Positions 53,854 through 63,927 of a stretch of DNA of 64,000 nt are shown here, piece by piece. The notes under the pieces are model-generated. The model searched no databases. It was not told the origin of the DNA and saw only the letters and a program-made list of their open reading frames with translations. The stretch's first letter is position 1. Each line of letters opens with the position of its first letter. The stretch covers positions 269,741 to 333,740 of the forward strand of contig NZ_CANLWM010000008.1 of assembly GCF_947494875.1 (NCBI RefSeq), given 5' to 3'. This DNA comes from an uncultured Williamsia sp. (lineage in GTDB: Bacteria; Actinomycetota; Actinomycetes; Mycobacteriales; Mycobacteriaceae). The position numbers and the translations under genes are program-made.

Positions 53854-56109
53854 TCAGCCCTTCACGACGTCGTAGCGGTCGGACATCATCACCTTGTCCC
53901 ACACCGCGACGAAGTCGTGGACGAACCGCTCCTGGCCGTCGCTCCCGGCGTAAACCTCGGCGACCGCGCGCAGCTGCGAGTTCGACCCGAACAGCAGATC
54001 GTTGCGGGATGCCTGGAACCGCGTCTCGCCGGTCGCCCGGTCGTCGAGGGTGAACGACGTCCCGGCCTCGTCGACCTTCGTGGCGACGTAGTCCATGCTC
54101 GTCACCGCGTCGAAGAAGTCGGTCGACAACGTCCCGACCCGATCGGTGAAAACACCTGTCAATGAGCCGTCGTGGTTGCAGCCCAGCACGCGCAGACCGC
54201 CGGTCAACGCGACCCACTCGGGCGCACTCAACCCGAGCAGCGCGGCCCGGTCGAGGAACAAGCGCTCCGGTGCGACCGACGAGACCGCGTGGTAGTCGGG
54301 CAGGACGTAGTTGCGGAATCCGTCGACGACCGGTGCGAGCCAGGCGAACTGCTCGGGATCGGTCTGATCCTGCGAGGCGTCGACACGACCCGGCGTGAAC
54401 GGCACCGTGACGGTCACACCCGCGTCGGCGGCGGCCTTCTCCACGGCGACACAGCCCGCGAGCACGATGAGATCGGCCAGACTGACCGACGTACCGCTCG
54501 ACTCCTTGATCTCCCGGAGCTTCGCGACGACGTCGACGGTGCGGGCGTTGACGTCCCAGTCCTTCTGCGGCTCCAGGGCGATGCGCGCACCGTTCGCCCC
54601 GCCGCGCTTGTCGGAGATGCGGAACGTGACCGCCGACGAGAACGCGGTGAACGCGAGATCGGACACGGAGATACCGGAGTCGGAGATCGCCTGCTTGAGC
54701 GACGCGACGTCGGCGTCGCCGATGGCGGGGCCGTCGGCCGCCGGCAGCGGGTCCTGCCAGGAGAAGTCCTCGGCGGGCACCTCGGGTCCGAGGTACCGCG
54801 ACTTCGGACCCATGTCGCGGTGGGTCAACTTGAACCACGCCTTGGAGAACTGGTCGGTGAAGTAGTCGAAGTCGGACAGGAACCGCTGGCAGATCTCGCG
54901 GTAGACCGGGTCGACCTTGAGGGCGATGTCGCTGGTCATCATCATCAGCGGCTCGTCCTTGCCGGCGATGTGCGCGTCCGGGGTCCGCGGCGCGTCGGGG
55001 TCGGTCGGGGTCCACTGCAGCGCACCGGCCGGGCTCTGGGTCTTCTCCCACTCGAAGCGGAAGAGGTTCTCCAGGTAGGAGTTGTCCCACACCGTCGGGT
55101 TCTGGGTCCACGAGCCCTCGATGCCGTTGGTCATCGTGTTCTCGGCGTTGCCGTTGCCGCGCGGGTTGTGCCAGCCGAGCCCCATGGCCTCCATCGGCGC
55201 GATCTCCGGCGGTGCACCGATCTCCTCCGACGGCACCTTGCCGTGGCTCTTGCCGAACGCGTGTCCGCCGGCGATGAGCGCGACGGTCTCCTCGTCGTTC
55301 ATCGCCATGCGGCCGAAGGTGATCCGGATGTCGACGGCCGACGCGGCGGGGTCACCCTCCTGGTTCGGACCCTCGGGGTTCACGTAGATCAGGGCCTGGT
55401 GCGACGCGGCGAGCGGCTGCTCGAGCTCGTAGTCGGCATCGCCGGGCTGACCGGTCCAGCGCTTGCTGCGGTCGACCATGGCGTCGTACGACTCGGGGCT
55501 GGTGTTGTCGATCCACTCCGCGCCCCAGTAGGTTGCGTCGTCGGCCTCCCACGCGTCGCGGCGACCGCCGCCGAATCCGTACGTGGGGAATCCCATGATC
55601 TCCAGCGAACAGTTCCCGGCGAGGATCATCAGGTCGGCCCACGACAGCGCGTTGCCGTACTTCTTCTTGATGGGCCACAGCAGGCGACGGGACTTGTCGG
55701 TGTTGCCGTTGTCCCACCAGCTGCTGATCGGCGCGAAGCGTTGCAGCGCCTGCCCGGCGCCGCCGCGACCGTCGGCGATGCGGTAGGTGCCCGCGGAGTG
55801 CCACGCCATGCGGATCATCTGCGGGCCGTAGTTGCCGTAGTCCGAGGGCCACCAGTCGACCGAGGTGGTGAGGAACTCCTTGATCTCGCCCTTCAGCTGG
55901 TCGAGGTCGATGGCGTTGAATGCGGCCTCGTAGTCGAAGTCGCGCAACGGGTTCGCGGCCGGGCCATCGGTGTGCAGCTGCTCGACACGCAGCCGGTCGG
56001 GGTACCAGTCCGACAAGCTGGGCGTGGACGTCTCCGCCCCGCCGATCGTGTTGCCCCCGAAGGGGCACTTGCCCTCGAGGACCTCGGAGTACTCGGAATA
56101 GGTGGTCAT
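53854..56109 (-). CDS. katG: Catalase-peroxidase KatG
   Basis: A 751-residue bifunctional heme enzyme that removes peroxide. The distal triad is Arg100, Trp103, His104 ([13 protein letters not shown]). The Met-Tyr-Trp adduct residues are Trp103, Tyr194 (ATYWGAEW) and Met268 (RMAMND). The proximal heme ligand is His283 ([10 protein letters not shown]). The C-terminal second domain is complete. I start at the ATG at 56109. No furA-type regulator lies upstream, unlike in many mycobacteria. Confidence 0.96.
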   Translation of the reverse strand: MTTYSEYSEVLEGKCPFGGNTIGGAETSTPSLSDWYPDRLRVEQLHTDGPAANPLRDFDYEAAFNAIDLDQLKGEIKEFLTTSVDWWPSDYGNYGPQMIRMAWHSAGTYRIADGRGGAGQALQRFAPISSWWDNGNTDKSRRLLWPIKKKYGNALSWADLMILAGNCSLEIMGFPTYGFGGGRRDAWEADDATYWGAEWIDNTSPESYDAMVDRSKRWTGQPGDADYELEQPLAASHQALIYVNPEGPNQEGDPAASAVDIRITFGRMAMNDEETVALIAGGHAFGKSHGKVPSEEIGAPPEIAPMEAMGLGWHNPRGNGNAENTMTNGIEGSWTQNPTVWDNSYLENLFRFEWEKTQSPAGALQWTPTDPDAPRTPDAHIAGKDEPLMMMTSDIALKVDPVYREICQRFLSDFDYFTDQFSKAWFKLTHRDMGPKSRYLGPEVPAEDFSWQDPLPAADGPAIGDADVASLKQAISDSGISVSDLAFTAFSSAVTFRISDKRGGANGARIALEPQKDWDVNARTVDVVAKLREIKESSGTSVSLADLIVLAGCVAVEKAAADAGVTVTVPFTPGRVDASQDQTDPEQFAWLAPVVDGFRNYVLPDYHAVSSVAPERLFLDRAALLGLSAPEWVALTGGLRVLGCNHDGSLTGVFTDRVGTLSTDFFDAVTSMDYVATKVDEAGTSFTLDDRATGETRFQASRNDLLFGSNSQLRAVAEVYAGSDGQERFVHDFVAVWDKVMMSDRYDVVKG

Positions 56110-56383
56110 GGACGGAGACCTCTCGTCGATCAGTGGGGTGCACAGGCCAGACCACCGTCGACCGGGTCTGGGTCTTCCTCCATTCATACGCACGTGAGGC
56201 CGTGAGAGGAACGAACGTTGTGACCCTGTGCCCCATGTATCGGTTCGGACACAAGTGGAGGGAACATCTCTGGTGAACGCTGGGACCGTCGGGCTTGTCA
56301 GTAGGGCTTCCCGCGACAACCATCGACTTCCGCGACTGCGATCACAGTCGCTGGAGTCGAGCAGTGTCGCGGCAGGGTGACGC
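56110..56383. other. Upstream region of katG
   Basis: This 274-bp gap lies between katG and the small gene at 56384, both on the minus strand. It should hold the katG promoter. No gene or clear regulator-binding palindrome is seen, apart from the hairpin at 56332-56351 described separately. Confidence 0.4.
56332..56351 (-). terminator. Probable terminator hairpin after the SnoaL-like gene
   Basis: GCGACTG-N6-CAGTCGC is an exact inverted repeat 32 bases past the stop of the gene at 56384-56737 and would separate the SDR operon from katG. There is no T-tract. Confidence 0.5.
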
Positions 56384-56737
56384 TCACCGGCGTCGCGGCA
56401 GTCCGATCCGCGCGGTGATGCGGTCGATGGCGCCGGTCTCGTCGGCGTCGAACCGCTCCCGGATGCCGGCCGAGAGCCCGAACGGCACGTGGACGAGGAA
56501 CTCCGCGGAGACCGAGACCCCCTCGATGCCGATGCTCGTGATCTCGACCCGACGGATGACGCGGTATTTCCGGCCCCGCTCGAGGTCGCGGATGATCGCG
56601 GGTCCGCTGGATCCGGTGGGGATCCCGTTCTCCACGCGACGGCAGCCGTCGGCGAGGCGGACGGCGGTGACCTCGTGGCTCGCGAGTGCCTCGATGTAGG
56701 CGCGGGCGGCGGCGACGGTCTCGGCGGTTGCGGTCAC
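56384..56737 (-). CDS. Small conserved protein, possibly NTF2-like
   Basis: The protein has 117 residues: an N-terminal helix ([19 protein letters not shown]), then [21 protein letters not shown] and an all-beta second half ending in a helix. The pattern suggests a small cone-fold (NTF2/DUF8021-like) protein, but I do not recognise a specific family with certainty. It starts at a GTG 24 bases after the stop of the SDR upstream, so it is probably the last gene of that operon. Confidence 0.65.
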   Translation of the reverse strand: MTATAETVAAARAYIEALASHEVTAVRLADGCRRVENGIPTGSSGPAIIRDLERGRKYRVIRRVEITSIGIEGVSVSAEFLVHVPFGLSAGIRERFDADETGAIDRITARIGLPRRR

Positions 56738-56761
56738 CGCCCCATCCTCACCCCGCGGACG

Positions 56762-57682
56762 TCATCGCGCGCCGTAGACCGGGAACGGGTTGGGCGCCTC
56801 GGCGAGGATGTCGGCGACGACGGGGCCGAGTTCTGCCGGATCCCATCGAGCGCCCTTGTCCCGCTGGGCACTGCGCTGCCACCCGTCGGACACCGAGATC
56901 TTCCCGCCCTCGACCTCGAAGACCCGGCCCGTGACGTCACCGGACCCCGGTGATCCCAGCCAGACCACCAGCGGCGAGACGTTCGCGGGGTCCATGGCGT
57001 CGAACGACCCGTCCTCGGGCGCGGCCATCTGCGCGGCCATCGCGTCGCCGGCGCTGGTGGTCATCCGGGTGCGGGCCGACGGGGCGATGGCGTTGACCGT
57101 GATGCCGTAGCCCTTCATCTCGGCGGCGGCCTGGACGGTCAGCTCGGCGATCGCCGCCTTGGCCGCGGAGTAGTTTCCCTGTCCCACCGAGCCGTAGAGG
57201 CCGGCACCGGATGAGGTGTTGACGACGCGTGCCTGCCGCTGCCGACCGGCCTTCGACTCGCCGCGCCAGTACTCGGCGGCGTGACGCAGTGTCGCGAAAT
57301 GGCCCTTGAGGTGGACGCGGACGACGTCGTCCCAGTCGGATTCGCTCATCGACACCAGCATCTTGTCTCGGAGGAACCCGGCGTTGTTGACCAGCACGTC
57401 GAGTCCACCGAACGTGTCGACGGCCGTGGTGACGAGACTCTTCGCGCCCTCCCAGTCGGCGACGTCGGCGCCGTTGACGACGGCCTCGCCCCCGGCCGCG
57501 GTGATCTCGGCGACCACCTGCTCGCCGGGCGACTCGCCGGTCTCGCTGCCGTCGAGTCCGGCCCCGATGTCGTTGACGACGACCTTCGCGCCCGAGGCCG
57601 CGAAGGCCAGGGCGTGCTCGCGGCCGATGCCCCGCCCCGCACCGGTGACGACCACGACCCGTCCCGCATTGATCCCACTCAC
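56762..57682 (-). CDS. SDR of the KstR2 cluster, Rv3548c type
   Basis: A 306-residue SDR with TGAGRGIGREHALAFA, NNAG and YSAAKAA. The long C-terminal part (GDVTGRVFEVEGGKISV) fits hydroxyacyl-CoA dehydrogenase-like members similar to Hsd4A. By position it equals Rv3548c, in the regulon for the last two sterol rings. The exact step is unknown. The GTG start overlaps the stop of the next SDR gene (GTGA). Confidence 0.87.
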   Translation of the reverse strand: MSGINAGRVVVVTGAGRGIGREHALAFAASGAKVVVNDIGAGLDGSETGESPGEQVVAEITAAGGEAVVNGADVADWEGAKSLVTTAVDTFGGLDVLVNNAGFLRDKMLVSMSESDWDDVVRVHLKGHFATLRHAAEYWRGESKAGRQRQARVVNTSSGAGLYGSVGQGNYSAAKAAIAELTVQAAAEMKGYGITVNAIAPSARTRMTTSAGDAMAAQMAAPEDGSFDAMDPANVSPLVVWLGSPGSGDVTGRVFEVEGGKISVSDGWQRSAQRDKGARWDPAELGPVVADILAEAPNPFPVYGAR

Positions 57683-58479
57683 GGTGTCTGCTGCTCCAAT
57701 CGGTTGTCGGTGGTCCCGGCGTCCAGGAACGCCGGCCGCTCGCCGCCGCCGTGGACGGTGAGACACGCGCCGGTGATGTACGCGGCGAGCGGTGAGATCA
57801 GGAACGCGACGGCGTTGCCGACGTCGGTGGGTACGGCCATACGGCCCATCGGGATGGTGCGCCCGACCGCCGCCACACCCTCGGCATCGCCGTAGTGCAT
57901 GACCGACAGCTCGGTCTCCACGGGACCCGCGACGACGCTGTTCACCCGGATGGCCGGCGCCCACTCCACGGCCAGCGACCCGGTGAGGCTGTCGAGACCG
58001 GCCTTGGCCGCCCCGTACCCGGCCGTGCCCGGCGACGGTCGATGACCGCTGACGCTCGAGACGTTCACGATGGAACCCCCGCCCGGCTGTGCGGCCAGGA
58101 ACTCCCGCGCCGCCTGCGCCACCGTCAACGGCGCCAGCATGTTCAGCTCGACGATCTTGCGGTGGAAGCTCGCCGACGCTTGGGCCGCCAGGGCGAACGG
58201 AGCGCCACCGGCGTTGTTGACGACGGCGTCGAGACGCCCGTGCCGGTGGACGATGTCCGCGACCATCGCCGTGACGGCGACCGGATCGCGCACGTCGCAC
58301 ACGACGAATTCCGCCCCGGCGAGACGCGACGGGTCGTCCGGTGGGCGTCGCGCGCAGGCGATCGGTGTCGCCCCGAGCCCGGCGAGCACCGCGCAGATCC
58401 CGGCACCGACCCCACGCGCACCGCCGGTGACCACCACGACGTGCCCCTGCAGACCGAGGTCCGTCATCCGCTGCCCCAT
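57679..58479 (-). CDS. SDR of the KstR2 cluster, Rv3549c type
   Basis: A 266-residue SDR with TGGARGVGAG, NNAGG and YGAAKAG, equal in position to Rv3549c. An internal ATG at 58467 is an alternative start. It is the first gene of the leftward arm controlled by the KstR2-like site and is coupled to the following SDR. The substrate is probably an acyl-CoA from the C/D-ring remnant (inference). Confidence 0.87.
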   Translation of the reverse strand: MGQRMTDLGLQGHVVVVTGGARGVGAGICAVLAGLGATPIACARRPPDDPSRLAGAEFVVCDVRDPVAVTAMVADIVHRHGRLDAVVNNAGGAPFALAAQASASFHRKIVELNMLAPLTVAQAAREFLAAQPGGGSIVNVSSVSGHRPSPGTAGYGAAKAGLDSLTGSLAVEWAPAIRVNSVVAGPVETELSVMHYGDAEGVAAVGRTIPMGRMAVPTDVGNAVAFLISPLAAYITGACLTVHGGGERPAFLDAGTTDNRLEQQTP

Positions 58480-58505
58480 TTCGCCGTCGGTGTCCCTGCT
58501 ACGCT

Positions 58506-58523
58506 ACCAAGCAAGTGTTTGGT
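58506..58523. promoter_or_regulatory. KstR2-type operator between the SDR and echA20 arms
   Basis: ACCAAGCAAGTGTTTGGT is an inverted repeat with one mismatched pair. Its inner 14 bases (58510-58523) match the published KstR2 consensus ANCAAGNNCTTGNT at all but one fixed position. It sits in the 70-bp gap between two divergent arms known as KstR2 targets in M. tuberculosis. Confidence 0.75.
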
Positions 58524-58549
58524 TGGTAACCATAGCGAGAGGGACACCC

Positions 58550-59308
58550 GTGCCCATCACCACATCGACGATCGAGCCGGGGATCGTGGCGGTCACCGTC
58601 GACTTCCCGCCGGTCAACGCGTTGCCGTCGGCGGCATGGTTCGAGCTCGGCGACGCGATCCTGGCCGCCGGGGCCGACCCGACGACGTGCGTCGTGGTCC
58701 TGCGGGCCGAGGGTCGCGGCTTCAACGCCGGCGTCGACATCAAGGAGATGCAGAACACCGACGGCTTCGACGCCCTCATCGGCGCGAACCGCGGATGTGC
58801 TCACGCCTTCGGCGCCGTCTACGACTGCAAGGTGCCGGTGATCGTCGCGGTCAACGGGTTCTGCGTCGGCGGCGGGATCGGTCTCGTCGGCAACGCCGAC
58901 GTCATCGTCGCCTCCGACGACGCCGTGTTCGGCCTGCCCGAGGTCGATCGCGGAGCGCTGGGAGCGGCAACGCACCTGGCCCGCCTCGTGCCGCAGCACA
59001 TGATGCGGACCCTCTACTTCACCGCGCAGAACGTCACCGCCGCGCAACTCCACCACTTCGGTTCGGTCTATCGCGTGGTGCCCCGCGAGGGTCTGCTGGA
59101 CGCGGCGCTCGAGGTCGCGCGGCTCATCGCTGCCAAGGACACCCGCGTGATCCGGGCCGCCAAGGAGGCCATCAACGGCATCGATCCCGTGGACGTCAAG
59201 ACCAGCTATCGCCTCGAGCAGGGCTACACCTTCGAGCTGAACCTCGCGGGCGTCGCCGACGAGCACCGCGACGCGTTCGCGGGCACGTCGAAGGGGGCTC
59301 GACGGTGA
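58550..59308 (+). CDS. echA20: Ring-opening crotonase EchA20
   Basis: A 252-residue crotonase-fold protein with GRGFNAGVDIKEM and NGFCVGGGIGLVG. EchA20 hydrolyses the five-membered D ring of the HIP-derived CoA ester in the final stage of sterol degradation. The start is a GTG at 58550. It overlaps ipdA (GTGA). The order echA20-ipdA-ipdB-ipdC is the same as in M. tuberculosis. Confidence 0.92.
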   Translation: MPITTSTIEPGIVAVTVDFPPVNALPSAAWFELGDAILAAGADPTTCVVVLRAEGRGFNAGVDIKEMQNTDGFDALIGANRGCAHAFGAVYDCKVPVIVAVNGFCVGGGIGLVGNADVIVASDDAVFGLPEVDRGALGAATHLARLVPQHMMRTLYFTAQNVTAAQLHHFGSVYRVVPREGLLDAALEVARLIAAKDTRVIRAAKEAINGIDPVDVKTSYRLEQGYTFELNLAGVADEHRDAFAGTSKGARR

Positions 59309-60249
59309 CCACCGCAGGCACCCGTCGGGCCCAGACGGACAAGACCTCGACGCTCGACGAGGCGATCGACGAGATCCGCGACGGCATGACCGTCGGCATC
59401 GGCGGCTGGGGGTCACGACGCAAGCCGATGGCGCTCGTCCGCGCGCTCGCCCGGTCCGACGTCCGTGACCTCACCGTCGTCACCTACGGCGGCCCCGACC
59501 TCGGATTGCTGTGCGCCGCAGGCAAGGTGCGCAAGGCCTACTACGGTTTCGTCTCGCTGGACTCCCCGCCGTTCTACGACCCGTGGTTCGCCGCCGCGCG
59601 CACCAGCGGCGCGATCGAGGTGCGGGAGATGGACGAGGGCATGGTCAAGTGCGGTCTGGAGGCGGCCGCGGCGCGACTGCCGTTCCTGCCGATCCGCGCC
59701 GGGCTCGGTTCGGCCGTCCGCGAGTTCTGGGGTGACGAGCTGCGCACCGTCGACTCCCCCTATCCCGACGCCGACGGTCGCATCGAGACGCTCGTCGCGA
59801 TGCCCGCGTTGGACCTCGACGTCGCGCTGGTCCATCTCGACGTGGCCGACGTCCACGGCAACGCCGCGTACACCGGGGTCGACCCGTACTTCGACGACCT
59901 GTTCTGCGGTGCGGCACGGCGACGGTTCCTTGAGGTGGACCGCGTCGTCGACACCGCCGAACTCATCGAGTCCGTCGAGGTGCAGCGCCTGCTGCTCAAC
60001 CGCATGAACGTCGACCGGGTGATCCACGCCCCCAACGGCGCACACTTCACGTTCGCCGGCGAATACCGCCGCGACGAGGCCTTCCAGAAGCACTACGCGG
60101 CGTCGGCCGCCGACCCCGACTCCTGGGCGGCGTTCCGCGAGCACTTCCTCGACGTCGACGAACAGACCTACCAGGAGCGCGTCGTCGAGTGGACGCGTGA
60201 GCGCGCGGCCCAGAAGGCCACCGCACAGAAGGAGGGGGCGCCCGCATGA
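59305..60249 (+). CDS. ipdA: CoA-ester ring hydrolase, alpha subunit IpdA
   Basis: A 314-residue protein of the class I CoA-transferase fold with GMTVGIGGWGSRRKPMALVR at the N-terminus. IpdAB looks like a CoA transferase but hydrolyses the last (C) ring of the sterol-derived CoA ester. The start is a GTG overlapping echA20; the stop overlaps ipdB (ATGA). Confidence 0.94.
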   Translation: MTTAGTRRAQTDKTSTLDEAIDEIRDGMTVGIGGWGSRRKPMALVRALARSDVRDLTVVTYGGPDLGLLCAAGKVRKAYYGFVSLDSPPFYDPWFAAARTSGAIEVREMDEGMVKCGLEAAAARLPFLPIRAGLGSAVREFWGDELRTVDSPYPDADGRIETLVAMPALDLDVALVHLDVADVHGNAAYTGVDPYFDDLFCGAARRRFLEVDRVVDTAELIESVEVQRLLLNRMNVDRVIHAPNGAHFTFAGEYRRDEAFQKHYAASAADPDSWAAFREHFLDVDEQTYQERVVEWTRERAAQKATAQKEGAPA

Positions 60250-61010
60250 GCGACGTGACCCGGGCCGAGACCTGCGTCATCGCATGTGCGGAGATCTTCT
60301 CCGGCGCAGGCGAGATCATGGCCTCCCCCATGGCGACCACCCCGCTCATCGGTGCCCGCCTGGCGCGCATGACCACCGAGCCCGACCTGCTGATCACCGA
60401 CGGCGAGGCGTTGATCTTCGCGGACACCCCGGCGGTCGGGAAGTCGGCGCCGATCGAGGGGTGGATGCCGTTCCGCAAGGTGTTCGACGTCGTGGCGTCG
60501 GGACGCCGCCACGTCGTGATGGGCGCCAACCAGATCGACCAGCACGGCAACCAGAATCTGTCGGCGTTCGGCCCCCTGCAGCACCCGAAGCGCCAGATGT
60601 TCGGTGTGCGAGGGGCTCCGGGCAACACGATCAACCACCCCACGAGCTACTGGGTGGCCAAGCACTCCGCCCGCGTGTTCACCGAGACCGTCGACATCGT
60701 CTCCGGCGTCGGCTACGACAACGTCGATCCGAGCAACCCGGCCTTCCGGTTCCTGAACATCCATCGCGTGGTCACCAACCTCGGTGTGTTCGACTTCGGC
60801 GGTCCCGGGCACACGTTCCGGGCGCTGTCACTCCACCCCGGCGTCACGGCCGACGAGGTCGCAGAGAACACCGGCTTCGAGGTCGCGGGCCTCGCCGACG
60901 CGGGTGAGACCCGCGCGCCGACGGATGAGGAGCTGTCGCTGATCCGCGAGACCATCGACCCGACGAGCCTGCGCGACAAAGAGGTCGCGCCGGTGGGGGC
61001 CGCACGATGA
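60246..61010 (+). CDS. ipdB: CoA-ester ring hydrolase, beta subunit IpdB
   Basis: A 254-residue partner of IpdA, also with the CoA-transferase fold (ACAEIFSGAGEIMASPMATT; later VMGANQIDQHGNQN). The two stop/start overlaps around it support equal synthesis with IpdA and coupling to IpdC. Confidence 0.94.
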   Translation: MSDVTRAETCVIACAEIFSGAGEIMASPMATTPLIGARLARMTTEPDLLITDGEALIFADTPAVGKSAPIEGWMPFRKVFDVVASGRRHVVMGANQIDQHGNQNLSAFGPLQHPKRQMFGVRGAPGNTINHPTSYWVAKHSARVFTETVDIVSGVGYDNVDPSNPAFRFLNIHRVVTNLGVFDFGGPGHTFRALSLHPGVTADEVAENTGFEVAGLADAGETRAPTDEELSLIRETIDPTSLRDKEVAPVGAAR

Positions 61011-62083
61011 CCCGTGCCGCGCCGATGCGCACCAGGTTCACCGACCTCGTCGGGATCGACTACCCCGTCGTGCAGACGGGGATGGGGTGGGTGTCCGGGG
61101 CATCGCTGACGTCGGCGACGTCGAACGCCGGCGGCCTGGGCATCCTGGCGTCGGCGACGATGACCTTCGAGGAGCTCGAGAAGGCCGTCGCCCGCACGAA
61201 ATCGTTGACCGACAAACCGTTCGGCGTGAACATCCGGGCCGATGCCACCGACGCCGCGGAGCGCATCGACCTCCTGATCCGCGAGGGTGTGCGGGTCGCA
61301 TCGTTCGCACTGGCGCCGAAGAAGGACCTCATCGCGAAGCTGAAGGACAACGGCGTCGTCGTGATCCCGTCCATCGGCGCTGCGAAACATGCTGTGAAAG
61401 TCGCGTCCTGGGGTGCCGACGCCGTCATCGTGCAGGGCGGCGAGGGTGGCGGACACACCGGACCCGTCGCGACGACGCTGCTGCTGCCGTCGGTGCTCGA
61501 CGCTCTCGGCGCCGACGGGATCCCGGTCGTCGCCGCGGGCGGGTTCTTCGACGGTCGCGGTCTCGCCGCGGCGCTGGCTTACGGCGCCGAGGGTGTCGCC
61601 ATGGGCACGCGGTTCCTGCTGACCTCCGACTCCACCGTGCCCGACTCCGTCAAGCAGGAGTACCTGCAACGCAGCCTCAACGACACGGTCGTCTCCACCA
61701 AGGTCGACGGCATGCCGCACCGGGTGCTGAAGACCTCCCTCGTCGAGAAGCTGGAGGGCGGCAACCCTGCGGCGGCACTGGCCGCGGCGGCGAAGAACGC
61801 CAACGACTTCAAGCAGATGACCGGCATGAAGTGGACGACGATGCTGCGCGACGGTCGGTCGATGCGGAAGTCGGGTGATCGCACCTGGCAGCAGATCATC
61901 ATGGCCGGCAACACCCCGATGCTGCTCAAAGCCGGACTGGTGGAGGGCAACACCGATGCCGGCGTGCTCGCGTCGGGCCAGGTGGTCGGGATGATCGACG
62001 ATCTGCCCAGCTGCGATGACCTGATGCAGTCCATCGTCACCGGGGCGCGCGAGCGCATCTCGCGACTCGACGAGCTCCGCTGA
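61007..62083 (+). CDS. ipdC: FMN-dependent ring oxidoreductase IpdC
   Basis: A 358-residue protein of the nitronate monooxygenase family: YPVVQTGMGWVSG at the start, the FMN-pocket motif QGGEGGGHTGPVA, then VAAGGFFDGRGLAAALAYGA. IpdC acts on the HIP-CoA branch and is thought to introduce a ring double bond before EchA20 acts. It overlaps ipdB by four bases. Confidence 0.92.
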   Translation: MTRAAPMRTRFTDLVGIDYPVVQTGMGWVSGASLTSATSNAGGLGILASATMTFEELEKAVARTKSLTDKPFGVNIRADATDAAERIDLLIREGVRVASFALAPKKDLIAKLKDNGVVVIPSIGAAKHAVKVASWGADAVIVQGGEGGGHTGPVATTLLLPSVLDALGADGIPVVAAGGFFDGRGLAAALAYGAEGVAMGTRFLLTSDSTVPDSVKQEYLQRSLNDTVVSTKVDGMPHRVLKTSLVEKLEGGNPAAALAAAAKNANDFKQMTGMKWTTMLRDGRSMRKSGDRTWQQIIMAGNTPMLLKAGLVEGNTDAGVLASGQVVGMIDDLPSCDDLMQSIVTGARERISRLDELR

Positions 62084-62102
62084 CGAGGCCCCGGATGGGT
62101 CG

Positions 62103-63137
62103 ATGCGCGTTCACCTGCAGCTGACCGGCGATCCCCGCGCTGTCACCGACGACGTCGTCGCGCTGAGCAGACTCGGCGTCGACGGGGTCTTCACGTTCGA
62201 GGGTCCGCACGACGTGTTCGCACCCCTGGTACGAGCGACAGCCGTCGACGAGGCCCGTGACCTCGACCTGATGACGAACGTCGCGATCGCGGGACCCCGT
62301 AGCCCATTGCACCTGGCGCACATCGCCTGGGATCTGCAGTCCTACAGCGGCGGTCGTTTCCGGCTCGGACTCGGTTCGCAGATCCGACCACACATCGAGA
62401 AGCGCTACGGCGCGACCTGGGGACGGCCCGCCGCGCGACTCGGCGAGACGGTCAGGGCGATCGGCGCCATCTTCGACACGTGGGAGACCGGTGCGCCGCT
62501 CGACTTCCGGGGCGAGTTCACCACCCACACCCTGATGCCACCGAACTTCATCCCGGCACCCACCGGACACGGCCGCCCCGACGTCCTCATGGGCGCACTG
62601 GGTCCGGTGATGACACGCACCGCCGCCGCGGTCGCCGACGGGCTCCTGGTGATGCCGTTCCACAGTGCGCGGCACCTCGTCGACCGGACGCTCCCCGCGG
62701 TCGAGGCCGGGTTGTCGCTGCGGGACCGCAGAGGTGGGCTCTCGGTCATCGGGCAGGCGATGGTCGCTGTCGGGTCCGATGAATCGTCATTACGCACGGC
62801 GGTCGACGGCGTCGCGATGCTGATCGCGTTTTACGCCTCGACGCCCGCGTACCGCCCCGTGCTCGACGCCGAGGGTCGCGGCGACCTGCAACCGCAGCTG
62901 AACGCCCTGTCGAAGCAGGGGCGGTTCGCGGACATGCGTGCCCTGATCTCGGACGAGGACGTCGCCACGTTCGCGATCGTCGGACAGCCGGCCGAGTGCG
63001 CGGCGGAGATCCGACGGCGGTTCGGGGAGTTCGCGTCGGAGATCTGCTGCTATTTCCCGCACTACGAGCCGGTTTCGTCGGATCTGTCCGCACTCGTCCG
63101 GCATCTGCAGGAACCGGTCGTACCATCGGCCGGGTGA
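62103..63137 (+). CDS. LLM-class F420-dependent oxidoreductase
   Basis: A 344-residue luciferase-like barrel with LGVDGVFTFEGPHDVF, SGGRFRLGLGSQIRPHIEKR and a C-terminal VGQPAECAAEIRRRF. It resembles the F420-dependent subgroup found beside sterol genes. It follows ipdC by 19 bases and overlaps the methyltransferase start, so it likely belongs to the ipd operon. The substrate is unknown. Confidence 0.88.
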   Translation: MRVHLQLTGDPRAVTDDVVALSRLGVDGVFTFEGPHDVFAPLVRATAVDEARDLDLMTNVAIAGPRSPLHLAHIAWDLQSYSGGRFRLGLGSQIRPHIEKRYGATWGRPAARLGETVRAIGAIFDTWETGAPLDFRGEFTTHTLMPPNFIPAPTGHGRPDVLMGALGPVMTRTAAAVADGLLVMPFHSARHLVDRTLPAVEAGLSLRDRRGGLSVIGQAMVAVGSDESSLRTAVDGVAMLIAFYASTPAYRPVLDAEGRGDLQPQLNALSKQGRFADMRALISDEDVATFAIVGQPAECAAEIRRRFGEFASEICCYFPHYEPVSSDLSALVRHLQEPVVPSAG

Positions 63138-63880
63138 CCGAGGACCGACCCCTGCACGCGCACCGGGACCGCGCGGACTCGTTCGGCTCCGTTGCCGCCG
63201 CCTACGACCGGTACCGGCCTCGCTATCCCGACGACGTCGTCGACGAGATCGCGGCCCTGGCCCGCGGCGGTCGGGTGCTCGATGTCGGCTGCGGGACCGG
63301 GCTGCTCGCCGACCCGTTGGCACGTCGCGGTCTCGCCGTGCTCGGTGTCGAACCCGACCACGAGATGGCCGAGGTCGCACGGGGCAGAGGCCTGGACGTC
63401 GAGGAGGCGACCGCCGAGACCTGGGACCCGTCCGGTCGGACCTTCTCGGTCGTCACGTTCGCGAACTCGTGGCACTGGGTCGACGCGGAGGCAACCCTGC
63501 CCATGATCCGGGACATCCTGGCGCCCCGAGGACACCTCGTGCTCTTCTGGCACGCCACGGTCCCGAGCGGGCCGACGAAGGAGCGGATCGACGCCGTGTA
63601 CGCCGCGTCGGAGATGCAGGAGCTCGTCGGACCGTCGGCGACCCCGTCGATCAGCGACCAGTTGCGGACGGCCGGATGGGATCTGGTCGATCACACGACG
63701 AGTTCGGATCGCCGAGTCACCGCCGAGGAGTGGCTCGACACCGCGTTCACCTTCTCCAACCACATCGTGCTGGAACCCGATGCGGCGGAGCGGTTGCGCT
63801 CGGATCTGACCGCCGCGATCGGGCCCGACGGTCTCACCGTGACCGCACACACCTACTGGATCGACGCATGGCCGACCTGA
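63134..63880 (+). CDS. Class I SAM-dependent methyltransferase
   Basis: A 248-residue protein with the SAM motif VLDVGCGTGLLADPL and the following acidic VEPDHEM, in a methyltransferase_11-type layout (NSWHWVDAEATL is also typical). The GTG start overlaps the LLM gene stop (GTGA). The methyl acceptor is unknown, and it may be a hitchhiker at the end of the operon. Confidence 0.85.
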   Translation: MTEDRPLHAHRDRADSFGSVAAAYDRYRPRYPDDVVDEIAALARGGRVLDVGCGTGLLADPLARRGLAVLGVEPDHEMAEVARGRGLDVEEATAETWDPSGRTFSVVTFANSWHWVDAEATLPMIRDILAPRGHLVLFWHATVPSGPTKERIDAVYAASEMQELVGPSATPSISDQLRTAGWDLVDHTTSSDRRVTAEEWLDTAFTFSNHIVLEPDAAERLRSDLTAAIGPDGLTVTAHTYWIDAWPT

Positions 63881-63912
63881 CCTTCGACCGTGCACCATAT
63901 CCCGCCGACCGT

Positions 63913-63927
63913 GCGGACAATGTCCGC
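63913..63927. terminator. Short perfect dyad after the methyltransferase gene
   Basis: GCGGACA-A-TGTCCGC has exact 7-bp arms around one base, 33 bases after the methyltransferase stop. A one-base centre is poor for a hairpin, so an operator for a gene beyond the window is as likely as a terminator. The remaining bases to 64000 show no complete gene. Confidence 0.35.
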